DNA from: Arenibacterium halophilum
GTDB lineage: Bacteria; Pseudomonadota; Alphaproteobacteria; Rhodobacterales; Rhodobacteraceae
Reading direction: 5' to 3'
NCBI RefSeq assembly: GCF_005938225.1
Contig: NZ_VCPC01000002.1
Coordinates: 1,178,001 to 1,242,000 of the forward strand
DNA length: 64,000 nucleotides
Made by a program: the position numbers and the translations under genes. This document shows, one piece after another, positions 10,876 through 18,805 of this stretch. Position 1 is the first letter of the stretch; the number at the start of each line of letters is the position of its first letter. A model generated the notes under the pieces. That model saw only the letters and a program-made list of their open reading frames with translations. It ran no database searches and was not told the DNA's origin.

Positions 10876-11117
10876 GCAACAGACTTGTCCCGTCGCTCGC
10901 CTCACCTCACGCAGCACAGCTTATCCCCAGTGCGCGCGGCCCTTGCGCTTGTCGTCACAGGCAAACTCAGCCCAGCAAAATGGTCGGATATCGCACAAAA
11001 CAACATGCTGCTTGAGCGTAAACGGGCAAAATTGCGATTTTTCGACAGCCCTTAACGTCAAAGCGCGCAGCCTGTGATCACTCCGCAAGCGAAGCGCTCA
11101 AAAGGGCGTCAAACCTG

Positions 11118-11131
11118 TCGAAATATTTCGA
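11118..11131. promoter_or_regulatory. Perfect 14-bp palindrome, candidate operator site 2
   Basis: TCGAAATATTTCGA is a perfect palindrome 108 bp upstream of the ABC ATPase start. It shares the TTTCGA/TCGAAA half-sites seen elsewhere in the island. The size and symmetry suit a GntR-type dimer. Confidence 0.5.
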
Positions 11132-11140
11132 GACGGAGAA

Positions 11141-11149
11141 AATTTCGAT
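11141..11149 (+). promoter_or_regulatory. Candidate operator half-element, site 3
   Basis: AATTTCGAT is the reverse complement of the ATCGAAATT core of sites at 10862 and 17496. It points toward the plus-strand transporter operon, about 90 bp upstream of its start. Orientation relative to the regulated gene is therefore the same in all three cases. Confidence 0.4.
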
Positions 11150-11238
11150 TTTTATCTATGCAGATTGGAATTCTTATCCTAGCGTACCCTCATGAACGCC
11201 TTTGGCCTGCCAAAGCCCACGCGACAGGAGCCACCAAG

Positions 11239-12027
11239 ATGCAACGCGGATGCGAGTTGACCCTGAACTCGGTCACCAAGGTCTATTCGCCCGGCACCGA
11301 GGCCGAAGTCCGCGCGCTGGGAAACATCACGCTGAACGTGGAGCCTGGCGAATTCCTGTCGGTGGTCGGCCCGTCGGGTTGCGGCAAATCCACCTTCTTG
11401 CAAATCGCCGCCGGGCTGATCGGCGCATCTGGCGGACAGGTCGCGCTGGACGGGCATAAGGTGAATGGCCCGCCCGAGGGGCTGGTGTATCTGTTTCAGC
11501 AATACACCCGCTCGCTGATGCCGTGGCGCACCGTGCTAGGCAATGTCGAATTCGCCATCGAGGGGCACAGGATGTCGCGCGCGGAGCGCCGCGACCGCTG
11601 CATGAACTTTCTGGCCATGGTCGGGCTTCAGGATTTCGCAAGCCGCTACCCCTGGCAACTGTCGGGCGGGATGCAACAACGTGTGGCGATTGCACGTGCC
11701 TTGGCCGCCGAGCCGCGCATTCTGCTGCTGGACGAACCCTTCAGCTCGGTCGATGCGCTGACCCGCTCGGACCTGCACGAGTTGGTGCTGCGCCTCTGGG
11801 AAGAACGGGGATTCACAGCCATGCTCGTGACCCATGACGTGGACGAAGCGATTCTGCTGTCGGACCGGATCGCCGTGCTGTCGCATCGGCCTTCTCAGAT
11901 TGTCGAAACCATCCCGACTGAGCTTCCGCGCCCGCGCGACCGGATTGCTACGCCCGAACTGCCCGCGTTTCTTGAACTGCGTCACTACCTGCTGGACCAG
12001 CTGACCAAACGGCCCGCCCATGCTTAA
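11239..12027 (+). CDS. ABC transporter ATP-binding protein (SsuB/TauB type)
   Basis: ATPase of a nitrate/sulfonate/taurine-class importer, 262 residues. Walker A is GPSGCGKST (about 44-52), with Q-loop LFQQ, signature LSGGMQQR, Walker B ILLLDEPFSSVD and switch VTHDVDEA. The start at 11239 is set by AGGAG 8 nt upstream; the open frame begins earlier without a comparable site. The stop overlaps the permease start by 8 nt. The two permease genes downstream share its transcript. The substrate cannot be read from the sequence, but the neighbouring ring-cleavage genes suggest an aromatic or N-substituted carboxylate. Confidence 0.92.
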   Translation: MQRGCELTLNSVTKVYSPGTEAEVRALGNITLNVEPGEFLSVVGPSGCGKSTFLQIAAGLIGASGGQVALDGHKVNGPPEGLVYLFQQYTRSLMPWRTVLGNVEFAIEGHRMSRAERRDRCMNFLAMVGLQDFASRYPWQLSGGMQQRVAIARALAAEPRILLLDEPFSSVDALTRSDLHELVLRLWEERGFTAMLVTHDVDEAILLSDRIAVLSHRPSQIVETIPTELPRPRDRIATPELPAFLELRHYLLDQLTKRPAHA

Positions 12028-12802
12028 ACGCGCCGCGCCCCTGGCCGGTATCGGCGCGGGTATCGCAATACCCATTGCCTTGCTGGCCGCGCTGGAAGTT
12101 GCTGTGGGTATGGGCGCCGTAAACCGCGCGCTGGTGCCTGCGCCCTCGGCCGTCTGGACCGAACTGGTCGCCATCATCTCGCGCGGGAAACTTTGGGCGC
12201 CACTGGGCGATACGCTAAGCCTGATGTTCACTGCCTATATATGCGCCTCGGTACTGGCGGTGATCGTCGGCGTCATCATGGGTCGCTCACGCGCGGCCTA
12301 CAACCTGCTGGAGCCGCTGGTCGAGGTGATCCGCCCGTTACCCAAACCCGCGCTGTTGCCGCCGCTGATCCTGTTCCTGGGCATCGGCAACGAAATGAAA
12401 CTGGTGATCGTCGGGCTTGCCGTGTTCTTTCCGGTGCTCATCAACACCATTCAAGGCGTGCGCGGGGTCGATCCTGTGCTTGTCGATATGGCGCGCACCT
12501 TTGGCTATGGTCCGGGGCGTATCGCCACGCGGATCGTGCTGCCCGCCGCGCTGCCCTTCATCTTTACCGGGTTACGCATCAGCCTTGGCCTTGGCCTGAT
12601 CCTTGTGGTTGTGGCCGAAATGCTCGCCGGGACGGGTGGCATCGGATACCTTATCGTCGACATGCAGCGCAGCTTTCGCGTGACGTCCATGTACGCCTGG
12701 CTGTTCATTCTGGCGGCTTTGGGCTTTGCGCTGAACTTTGCATTCGAATGGCTGGAACGGCGCCTGCTGTTCTGGAGCCGTCAACAGGAAAAGGGCGGTT
12801 AA
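12020..12802 (+). CDS. ABC transporter permease (first of two)
   Basis: Inner-membrane permease of the BPD_transp_1 family, 260 residues with about six transmembrane helices. The first is at residues 8-33, and the cytoplasmic EAA-type loop is near VDMARTFGYGPGRI (about 155). It resembles SsuC/TauC-type proteins. It overlaps the ATPase gene by 8 nt and is followed 49 bp later by the binding-protein gene. A second permease gene lies after the binding protein, so the importer may be a heterodimer or may exchange permeases. Confidence 0.9.
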   Translation: MLKRAAPLAGIGAGIAIPIALLAALEVAVGMGAVNRALVPAPSAVWTELVAIISRGKLWAPLGDTLSLMFTAYICASVLAVIVGVIMGRSRAAYNLLEPLVEVIRPLPKPALLPPLILFLGIGNEMKLVIVGLAVFFPVLINTIQGVRGVDPVLVDMARTFGYGPGRIATRIVLPAALPFIFTGLRISLGLGLILVVVAEMLAGTGGIGYLIVDMQRSFRVTSMYAWLFILAALGFALNFAFEWLERRLLFWSRQQEKGG

Positions 12803-12851
12803 ACGCCCCCGCGCGCCAAACCACGCGCCCCACCCTCAACAGGAGACAACC

Positions 12852-13811
12852 ATGAAAAACCTTGCAACCTCCACGCTTTACGCGGCGGCCTTCGCGTTAA
12901 CCCCACTGGCCGCCACGGCGGACGAGCTGACAACCGTGCGCGTCAGCACGATCCCGATCATCGACACCGCGCCGCTTCAGGTTGCCATCACCAAAGGCTT
13001 CTTTGAAGAGGCCGGGCTGAAGGTCGATACCACGCCCACCGCCGGGGGTGCGGTGGGTTTGCCCGCGCTGGCCTCGGGCGCGGTGCAATTCACCTTTTCC
13101 AACAGCGTCTCGATCGCGCTGGGCGCCAGCCAGGGGCTGGGGTTCAAGGTGGTCGCAGCAGGCAGCTTTACCGCCGATGCCGCGCCGGACATTGCCGGGA
13201 TCGTCGCCAAGCCCGACGCGGGCATCAAGACCGGCGCCGATCTGGCGGGCAAGACGGTAGCGGTAAATACCCGCAACAACATCATCTGGCTCTACGCCAA
13301 GGCGTGGGTCGACGCCACGGGCGGCAGTTCCGACGATTTGACCTATCTCGAAGTGCCATTTCCCCAGATGCTGGACGCGGTCAAAGGTGATCAGGTCGAT
13401 GCGGCCTTTCTGGTGGATCCATTCCTGACGGCTGGCATCAGCGCCGGCGACGTGGCGATCTCCGGATGGCCCTACAGCGAAATCCAGCCCTCGCTGCCGG
13501 TCGGCATGTATGCCGCGACCGAACAATACATCGCCGAGAACCCCGAAACAGTAGCCGCTTTTGTCGAGGCCTATAACAAGGGTGTCGATTGGGCGAACGA
13601 GAACGCAGGCACCGATGAATGGGCCGAGATCATCGCCAGCTACACGCGGCTGACGCCCGACCGGCTGGCCGGGCTGAAAATCCTGCCCTATTACAAGGTG
13701 ATCGACCCGGAGGCGCTGCAGCCGACAATGGACCTGATGCTGAAATACGATCTGCTGAGCAGCGAATTTTCGGCCTCGGACCTGTTGCACGACACCGTAC
13801 TGGCCAAGTGA
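12852..13811 (+). CDS. ABC transporter substrate-binding protein (NMT1/SsuA-like)
   Basis: Periplasmic solute-binding protein, 319 residues. A Sec signal peptide is visible (positively charged start, hydrophobic core, probable cleavage after ATA near residue 23). The mature type-II fold binding protein has the usual VRVSTIPIIDTAPLQVAI opening and the KGFFEEAGL motif. AGGAG precedes the ATG. This family takes up thiamine pyrimidines, sulfonates, nitrate, nitriles and some aromatic acids, so the ligand is open. Gene order ATPase-permease-SBP-permease puts it between the two permeases. Confidence 0.9.
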   Translation: MKNLATSTLYAAAFALTPLAATADELTTVRVSTIPIIDTAPLQVAITKGFFEEAGLKVDTTPTAGGAVGLPALASGAVQFTFSNSVSIALGASQGLGFKVVAAGSFTADAAPDIAGIVAKPDAGIKTGADLAGKTVAVNTRNNIIWLYAKAWVDATGGSSDDLTYLEVPFPQMLDAVKGDQVDAAFLVDPFLTAGISAGDVAISGWPYSEIQPSLPVGMYAATEQYIAENPETVAAFVEAYNKGVDWANENAGTDEWAEIIASYTRLTPDRLAGLKILPYYKVIDPEALQPTMDLMLKYDLLSSEFSASDLLHDTVLAK

Positions 13812-13863
13812 TCAACCGGCCGGCGCGCAGCCAATTGCGCGCCAGCCTTTCCGGACCTGACAG

Positions 13864-14664
13864 ATGACCGCCCAGACAATGACCGAACCGGCCCCGCCGC
13901 CCGCCAAGCCCCGCCGCCCTCTGCTACAATCGCGCGTCAGCGGTGTGTTGCTGGTTCTGGCACTGCTGGTGTTGTGGGATCTGTCGGCGCGGTTCTGGGT
14001 CGACAGCACAAGCTGGCCCACGGTGACGGCGGTTCTTGCCGCGCTGTTCAGCGGCAGCGCCGATCTGTTCGCGGCCTTCACCTCTACGATCTCGCTGATG
14101 CTGAAAGGGTTCGTTCTGGGGGCGCTGCTGGGCGTGGCAGGTGGCATTGCAATCGGTCTGAGCCCGTTCCTGCGCCGCGCCTTTACTCCGCTTCTGGAAT
14201 TCCTGCGCCCGCTGCCCGTGCCCGGCATCGTGCCGCCGTTGATCCTGCTGCTGGGGATCGACGATGCTATGAAAATCACCGTCGTCGCCTTTTCGACCTT
14301 CTTCCCTGTCTTGATCAACGCGGCGCAGGGCGTGCGCATGGTTGACCCGGTGCTGATCGACATGGCCCGCACCTTCCGCCATTCGCGCCTGCGCAGCATG
14401 TGGCAGCTGACCTTGCCCGCCGCCTTGCCCTATGTCTTTTCCGGGCTCCGCATCAGCCTTGCGCTGGCACTGATCGTGACTGTCGTGGCCGAGATGATCG
14501 CCGGGGGCACTGGCATCGGCTATTACCTGATGACGATGCAATACGCGATGCAGCCCGACCGCATGTATGCCGGTGTCGTTCTGCTGGCGGCAACGGGCTA
14601 TGCGCTGAACTGGTTGCTGTTGCTGGCCGAACGGCGGCTGCTGCATTGGTACTCGCCGGGCTGA
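13864..14664 (+). CDS. ABC transporter permease (second of two)
   Basis: A 266-residue permease of the same family as the one at 12020, with about six transmembrane helices. The loop VDMARTFRHSRLRSM is the counterpart of VDMARTFGYGPGRI in the first permease, so the two are paralogues. A Pro/Ala-rich cytoplasmic N-terminus precedes the first helix. The metallo-hydrolase gene begins 1 nt after its stop, so import and hydrolysis are probably translated together. Confidence 0.9.
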   Translation: MTAQTMTEPAPPPAKPRRPLLQSRVSGVLLVLALLVLWDLSARFWVDSTSWPTVTAVLAALFSGSADLFAAFTSTISLMLKGFVLGALLGVAGGIAIGLSPFLRRAFTPLLEFLRPLPVPGIVPPLILLLGIDDAMKITVVAFSTFFPVLINAAQGVRMVDPVLIDMARTFRHSRLRSMWQLTLPAALPYVFSGLRISLALALIVTVVAEMIAGGTGIGYYLMTMQYAMQPDRMYAGVVLLAATGYALNWLLLLAERRLLHWYSPG

Positions 14665-14665
14665 C

Positions 14666-15559
14666 ATGTTCGACCTGACTCTTGGCGACGCGCGCCTTAC
14701 AAGTGTCGAGGAAATATCGGGGCACCGCTATGCGCCCGATTTCCTGTTGCCTCAGGTCACGCCCGACATTGTCGCCCGGAACGCCTCTTGGATGGCGCCC
14801 GATCTATTTGATCCGGCGCGCAACCTGCTGGCGATGGTGCGGCAAAGCAACGTCATCCGCACCCGTCACCATACGATCCTGATCGATACCTGCGTGGGAG
14901 ATTGCAAACAGCGTGTTGTACCCACCTTTCACATGCTGAACAGCCCGTGGCGCAGCAATCTGGCCGCCGCCGGGGTGCACCCGGAGCAGGTGGATTTCGT
15001 GATGTGCACGCACCTGCATGTGGACCATGTCGGATGGAACACGCAGTTGCGCGACGGGCGCTGGGTGCCCACCTTTCCGAATGCGCGTTATATTTTTGGC
15101 CGCACCGAATTCAACCGCTGGATGGTTGCCCACGCCGAGGGCCAGGACAGCCCCGATGGCCCGGTGTTCGCGGATTCCGTGCTACCGGTGGTCGAGGCGG
15201 GACAAGCGCTGGTTGTCGATGACGGCGCCGAACTGTCGAACGGGTTTCATCTGGAGCCGACTCCCGGACATTCTCCGGGGCACGTCGCCTTTCACCTGAA
15301 CAGCGCAGGCGCGCATGTGGTGTTTTGCGGGGATGTCATGCATCACCCGTTGCAAGTGCGCGCGCCTGACCTTTCAAGCCGGTTCTGCGAGGATCCGACA
15401 GCCTCGGCCCGAACGCGGGCTGACTTCTTGGCGCGCCATGCCGATACCGACACGATCATTGCGCCTGCGCATTTCGAACGCGGCACCTTGGGGCGGGTTC
15501 GGTCTGCCTCTGACGGGTTTCACTATGACTTTCTGGCCGGGGGCAGCACCCGCCCCTAG
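14666..15559 (+). CDS. Metallo-beta-lactamase-fold hydrolase
   Basis: Cytoplasmic MBL-fold enzyme, 297 residues, with no signal peptide. The metal site is complete: HLHVDH at residues 116-121, His201 (GHSPGH), Asp222 (CGDVMHHP) and His267 (APAHF). It resembles the lactonase / parathion-hydrolase-like branch, which attacks lactones, esters or organophosphates. It is the last gene of the transporter operon, one nt after the permease, so it probably acts on the imported compound or a lactone intermediate. The TAG stop shares a CTAG tetramer with the stop of the convergent regulator gene. The reaction is unknown. Confidence 0.87.
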   Translation: MFDLTLGDARLTSVEEISGHRYAPDFLLPQVTPDIVARNASWMAPDLFDPARNLLAMVRQSNVIRTRHHTILIDTCVGDCKQRVVPTFHMLNSPWRSNLAAAGVHPEQVDFVMCTHLHVDHVGWNTQLRDGRWVPTFPNARYIFGRTEFNRWMVAHAEGQDSPDGPVFADSVLPVVEAGQALVVDDGAELSNGFHLEPTPGHSPGHVAFHLNSAGAHVVFCGDVMHHPLQVRAPDLSSRFCEDPTASARTRADFLARHADTDTIIAPAHFERGTLGRVRSASDGFHYDFLAGGSTRP

Positions 15560-16233
15560 AACAGAGCTGCCGCCAAGGATTTTGCCGAATTCGAGATGTG
15601 AACGCGCAGCAGCTCCGCCGCCAGACGCCCATTCCGGGCCAGGGCCGCATCATAGATCGCGCGGTGTTCAGCCTGTAAAATCTCTTGCGGAATTGCATTC
15701 AGGCGCACGGCTTGCCGTCGATAGCGTTCGGATTGCTCTATCAGCGTCGCCACAAAGCGCAGCATCCAGTCCGACCCGCAGTTGATGATCAACCTATGGT
15801 GGAAATTGCGGTTCTCCTGCTCCCAGGCCGCACTTGCCGTATCGCGCGTGGCATCCAGCGACTTTTCCACGCCCACGAGCCGATGATAGGCAGCGACGAA
15901 CTGCGCCTCCCAATCCAGCGTGGCGTTGGCGATCGACCGCTCCACCGCTTCGGGCTCGATGAACAAGCGCATGTTGGTGATATCGTCGAATTCCTCGCGT
16001 GAAATTGGTTCGACCCAATAGCCACGCTGCCCCGTGGTGCCGACCAGCTGTTCTGACGACAGTTTCGATAGCGCCTCACGTATCGAGCTGAGACCAAAAC
16101 CATAGCTGTCGCGCAGACGCTCCAACCGCAGCTTTTCGCCGGGCTTCAACTCGCCCGACAGAATGTCGTCGCGAAGCCGGGCATAGGCGGCCTCGGTCCG
16201 CGTGGAGTACTCCAAAGGCTGGCTGTCGTTCAT
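15556..16233 (-). CDS. GntR family transcriptional regulator (FCD domain)
   Basis: A 225-residue FadR-subfamily regulator. The winged helix is at residues 10-75 (AYARLRDDILSGELKPGEKL, then SSIREALSKLSSEQLV). The C-terminal FCD domain carries metal-binding His candidates (NRNFHHRLI and VHISNSAK regions). FCD regulators usually sense organic acids. It sits between the transporter operon and the ACMSD-like gene and is the best candidate to bind the TTTCGA motifs of this island. A GAGAG ribosome site precedes the ATG. Its own upstream region lacks a clear copy of the motif. Confidence 0.88.
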   Translation of the reverse strand: MNDSQPLEYSTRTEAAYARLRDDILSGELKPGEKLRLERLRDSYGFGLSSIREALSKLSSEQLVGTTGQRGYWVEPISREEFDDITNMRLFIEPEAVERSIANATLDWEAQFVAAYHRLVGVEKSLDATRDTASAAWEQENRNFHHRLIINCGSDWMLRFVATLIEQSERYRRQAVRLNAIPQEILQAEHRAIYDAALARNGRLAAELLRVHISNSAKSLAAALF

Positions 16234-16473
16234 ATCTCTCGCCCATCCTCCCGGCGCGTGAAGCTCAGTCTAAAGTTTATTGCGTATCCCGCGAAAAATT
16301 AAATGAAATTATGCGCCAAAGACAGTGCGTGCGGACAATGCGCTGCTTAGAGCAAGTTTGCTGCCGAAACTGGATAGGAACAAGATGAATTATACAGCGC
16401 AAACATTTGATAATTAATGCATTCTCAAAGATACCTAAACCAAAACATTAGATATTACGCCTATATAACTGAT
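16234..16473. other. AT-rich intergenic island
   Basis: This 240-bp gap upstream of the GntR gene is markedly AT-rich compared with the rest of the window, especially 16378-16495. It contains no supported ORF and no full copy of the TTTCGA operator. It must include the GntR promoter and the 3' trailer of the ACMSD-like gene. Its composition could reflect a transfer boundary. Confidence 0.45.
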
Positions 16474-17463
16474 TTATATTTGAGAATTCAAAACGACAGC
16501 TTGCTGTGGAGAAACCGCAGCCATGCGGCGTGTCGGAAACAGTGCCTGCGCGGCACCCGCTTCGATGGCGCTCACCACATCGGCAGAAAGGCCCTGCCCA
16601 TTCAGCGCACGCACCGTCGCGGCCATCGTGTCTTCGCCCGCAAAGGGGAAATCCGACGCAAAAAGGATCTGGCTGGGCGGCACAAAGTCCAGCAGTGGCT
16701 GCAGCGTGCGCGCACCTGCCGACAAGGCTATATCAAAATAAAACCGCTTCATCTCTGCCAAAGCACCATCCGGCACGTGACACGCCAGATCGGGGCGCCG
16801 TTCCAGCCGCGAGATACGATCTGCCAGAAACGGGATCGTGCCGCCCGCGTGCGAAAAGATCATCCGCAAGTCACGCAGCCGCGCCGCCTGCCCCGAAAAC
16901 AGCAGGTTGGTGATAGCCCGCGTGGTTTCGAACGGAAATTCCAGTGTGGCGGCCGGAAGATGCGGCAAGGGGCGACCGCCCTCGATATCCGAGGGATGCA
17001 CGAAGGCGACAGTGCCGCGAGCATTCAGATACTCCAGCACCGGTGCGAGCCGTGCATCGCCAAGGTAGTGCCCGCCATAGTTCGTCAGCAGGCAGATGCC
17101 GTCGGCCCCAAGGCCATTCAAAGCGCGATCCACCTCGGCCAGCGACTCGTCGATATGCGGCAAGGGCAGCGTGGCAAAAAAACCGAAGCGTCCGGGATAT
17201 TGCGCGCAAATCGCGGCAGCCTCATCATTGCACAACCGCGCCAAAGCGGCGGCGTCGGCGGCACTGTCAAAGTGAAACCCCGGCGCGGCAAGCGACAGCA
17301 TAGCCGTAGCGATCCCGTTGCGATCCATCGCCTCCAACGAGACCTCGGCCGTCCAGTCGGGGCATTGGTTCGACACAATTGTATCGGCGATCCGGTCGCG
17401 TCCGACGGCCCGCACGTAAGCCTGCGGCAAGAGGTGATGCTGAACGTCGATCCGATGCGCCAT
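16474..17463 (-). CDS. Amidohydrolase family 2 protein, ACMSD-like decarboxylase candidate
   Basis: A 329-residue TIM-barrel protein of the amidohydrolase-2 family, which includes 2-amino-3-carboxymuconate 6-semialdehyde decarboxylase (ACMSD) and salicylate-type decarboxylases. The expected metal or catalytic positions are His156 (FVHPSD), His205 (FSHAGG) and Asp271 (FASDFPF). The N-terminal HxH motif reads Gln8-His9-His10, so the first histidine is replaced by Gln. If it is ACMSD, it would act directly after the 3-hydroxyanthranilate dioxygenase. A role in a different C-C or C-N cleavage is also possible. The start at 17463 has GGGG 5 nt upstream. Confidence 0.82.
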   Translation of the reverse strand: MAHRIDVQHHLLPQAYVRAVGRDRIADTIVSNQCPDWTAEVSLEAMDRNGIATAMLSLAAPGFHFDSAADAAALARLCNDEAAAICAQYPGRFGFFATLPLPHIDESLAEVDRALNGLGADGICLLTNYGGHYLGDARLAPVLEYLNARGTVAFVHPSDIEGGRPLPHLPAATLEFPFETTRAITNLLFSGQAARLRDLRMIFSHAGGTIPFLADRISRLERRPDLACHVPDGALAEMKRFYFDIALSAGARTLQPLLDFVPPSQILFASDFPFAGEDTMAATVRALNGQGLSADVVSAIEAGAAQALFPTRRMAAVSPQQAVVLNSQI

Positions 17464-17495
17464 GGAGCCCCAATCGTAAACCAAGATACCTGGCA

Positions 17496-17509
17496 AAAAT
17501 ATCGAAATT
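17496..17509 (-). promoter_or_regulatory. Candidate operator of the catabolic island, site 4
   Basis: AAAATATCGAAATT, identical over 14 bases to the copy at 10862-10875. It lies 33 bp upstream of the ACMSD-like start, a position that could overlap the promoter. The same orientation relative to the gene is seen at site 1. Confidence 0.5.
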
Positions 17510-17633
17510 AATAGCTTTCGCAAGAGATTTACGCAGCACTGCCGACGTGGACATCGGTGAATGCGTTAAATTACCGCAACCGCGCTGTAATCGCTGCATT
17601 CGATCACCACGTCGCTTATCGACACTGATAGAA

Positions 17634-17643
17634 ATTTCGAAAT
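17634..17643. promoter_or_regulatory. Palindrome ATTTCGAAAT, candidate operator site 5
   Basis: Perfect 10-bp palindrome within the sequence GAAATTTCGAAATAATTCG. It shares the TTTCGA core with the other sites and lies between the ACMSD-like and PPOX genes, about 150 bp from the latter. Confidence 0.4.
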
Positions 17644-17793
17644 AATTCGAAGCTCCGCGAAAAGCCGGTAGGCCCTTAACCCTGAAACCAAACGCCGATA
17701 AGGGCAGCAGGCGGCCCATTGCCCCTTGGGCGGGTTTTCTGGCAGTGTGACGAAGATGGATGCCACGTGCATCCTTTTTACCATCATACGGAC

Positions 17794-18414
17794 ATGACAA
17801 TGGATTTTATCGAAACCCTGTCTGACTTGCGCGCTGTCTATGGCGATGCATCAGAAGTTGCGCACAAGAAGCAACTGGCCAAGCTGGATACGCACTCGCG
17901 CAATTTCCTGTCGAAATCGCCCTTCGTGGTCATCGGATCGCAAGATGGCATGGGGCTGGGCGATGCCACGCCTAAAGGCGATGCGCCGGGGTTCACGCTG
18001 GTTCTGGACGACACCACCATCGCCATCCCCGACCGCCCAGGCAACAACCGTCTGGACACCTGGGAAAACGTGATCCGCAACCCCGCGGTCGGACTGCTGT
18101 TCCTGATCCCCGGCATGCAGGAAACTCTGCGGATCAATGGACGCGGGCGGCTGACGGTCGACCCGGACCTGTGTGAGCGGCTGGCGATGAATGGCCGCCC
18201 GGCCAAGGCCGCACTGGTGGTGGAAACCGACGAGGTCTACATGCATTGCGCCAAGGCGTTCATGCGCTCGAACCTGTGGAACCCCGAGAGCTGGCCCGCC
18301 CGATCCGAGATGCCGACATTTGGCGAAATCATCCGCGACCAGATGCATCTGGCGGCCAGCGCCGATGACATCGACAGAAATCTGGCCGAGGGCTACCAGA
18401 AAACCATGTGGTAA
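17794..18414 (+). CDS. PPOX-type FMN-dependent flavoprotein (MSMEG_1061-like)
   Basis: A 206-residue pyridoxamine-5'-phosphate-oxidase-fold protein, a split-barrel FMN enzyme. Visible family features are the segment SPFVVIGSQDGMG (about 43-55), the DRPGNNRLDTWENVIRNP stretch (about 80-97), and the C-terminal helices ending KTMW. The characterised reaction range of this subfamily is small and mostly unknown redox chemistry. It is divergent from the ACMSD-like gene across the operator-bearing region, so it may belong to the same island. The ribosome site is weak and ATG 17800 is an alternative start. Confidence 0.82.
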   Translation: MTMDFIETLSDLRAVYGDASEVAHKKQLAKLDTHSRNFLSKSPFVVIGSQDGMGLGDATPKGDAPGFTLVLDDTTIAIPDRPGNNRLDTWENVIRNPAVGLLFLIPGMQETLRINGRGRLTVDPDLCERLAMNGRPAKAALVVETDEVYMHCAKAFMRSNLWNPESWPARSEMPTFGEIIRDQMHLAASADDIDRNLAEGYQKTMW

Positions 18415-18418
18415 CGCC

Positions 18419-18805
18419 CTAGCCCGCCGCCAGATCCGACAGGATCGGGCAGTCGGGCCGTGAGTCCCCGGCGCAGCAGTGCACAAGGTGGGCCAGAGTG
18501 TCGCGCATCGATTCCAGCTGCGCGATCTTGGCGTCGATCTCGTCCAGATGCTGCTGTGCCACGGCCTTGACCTGCGCGCTTTCGCGCTCGCCATCTTCGT
18601 ACAGTGCCATCAGCGTGCGGCAATCCTCGATCGAAAACCCCAGCGTGCGGGCACGGCCCAGAAACGCCAGCTTGTGCAGATCGCTGTCGCGGAAGGCCCG
18701 ATAGCCGTTTTCCGACCGTTGCGGCGTGACCAGCCCGATATCCTCGTAATAGCGGATCGTCTTGGCAGGCAGGCCAGAGCGGCGCGAGACATCTCCGATG
18801 TTCAT
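18419..18805 (-). CDS. cueR: Copper-responsive MerR-family regulator CueR
   Basis: MerR-type activator of the copper efflux pump, 128 residues. The helix-turn-helix is [24 protein letters not shown] (residues 2-25), a dimerisation helix follows, and the C-terminal copper loop has C-x7-C spacing (CAGDSRPDC), typical of CueR for Cu(I). It overlaps the copA stop by 4 nt and is translated from the same transcript as copA. It would control the CueR-type promoter found upstream of copA and so be autoregulated. Confidence 0.93.
   Translation of the reverse strand: MNIGDVSRRSGLPAKTIRYYEDIGLVTPQRSENGYRAFRDSDLHKLAFLGRARTLGFSIEDCRTLMALYEDGERESAQVKAVAQQHLDEIDAKIAQLESMRDTLAHLVHCCAGDSRPDCPILSDLAAG

Larger units (their letters stand above)
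10789..11238. other. 450-bp divergent intergenic region with candidate operators
   Basis: No coding sequence is supported here. The region must hold promoters for the minus-strand RidA operon and the plus-strand ABC transporter operon. It contains three AT-rich TTTCGA-type elements, listed separately at 10862-10875, 11118-11131 and 11141-11149, within otherwise GC-rich DNA. A strong ribosome binding site (AGGAG) precedes the ATPase start at 11239. Confidence 0.6.
17464..17793. other. 330-bp divergent intergenic region with candidate operators
   Basis: No gene is supported here. The region separates the minus-strand ACMSD-like gene from the plus-strand PPOX gene. It carries the 14-mer shared with site 1 (17496-17509) and a second palindrome at 17634-17643. 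Both candidate operators lie in its distal and proximal thirds; the remainder shows nothing recognisable. Confidence 0.55.

Noticed and set aside
10384-10917. Longer start for the RidA protein at 10917
   Set aside because: The extra N-terminus is not RidA-like and would include the candidate operator at 10862. The ATG at 10788 has GGAGG upstream.
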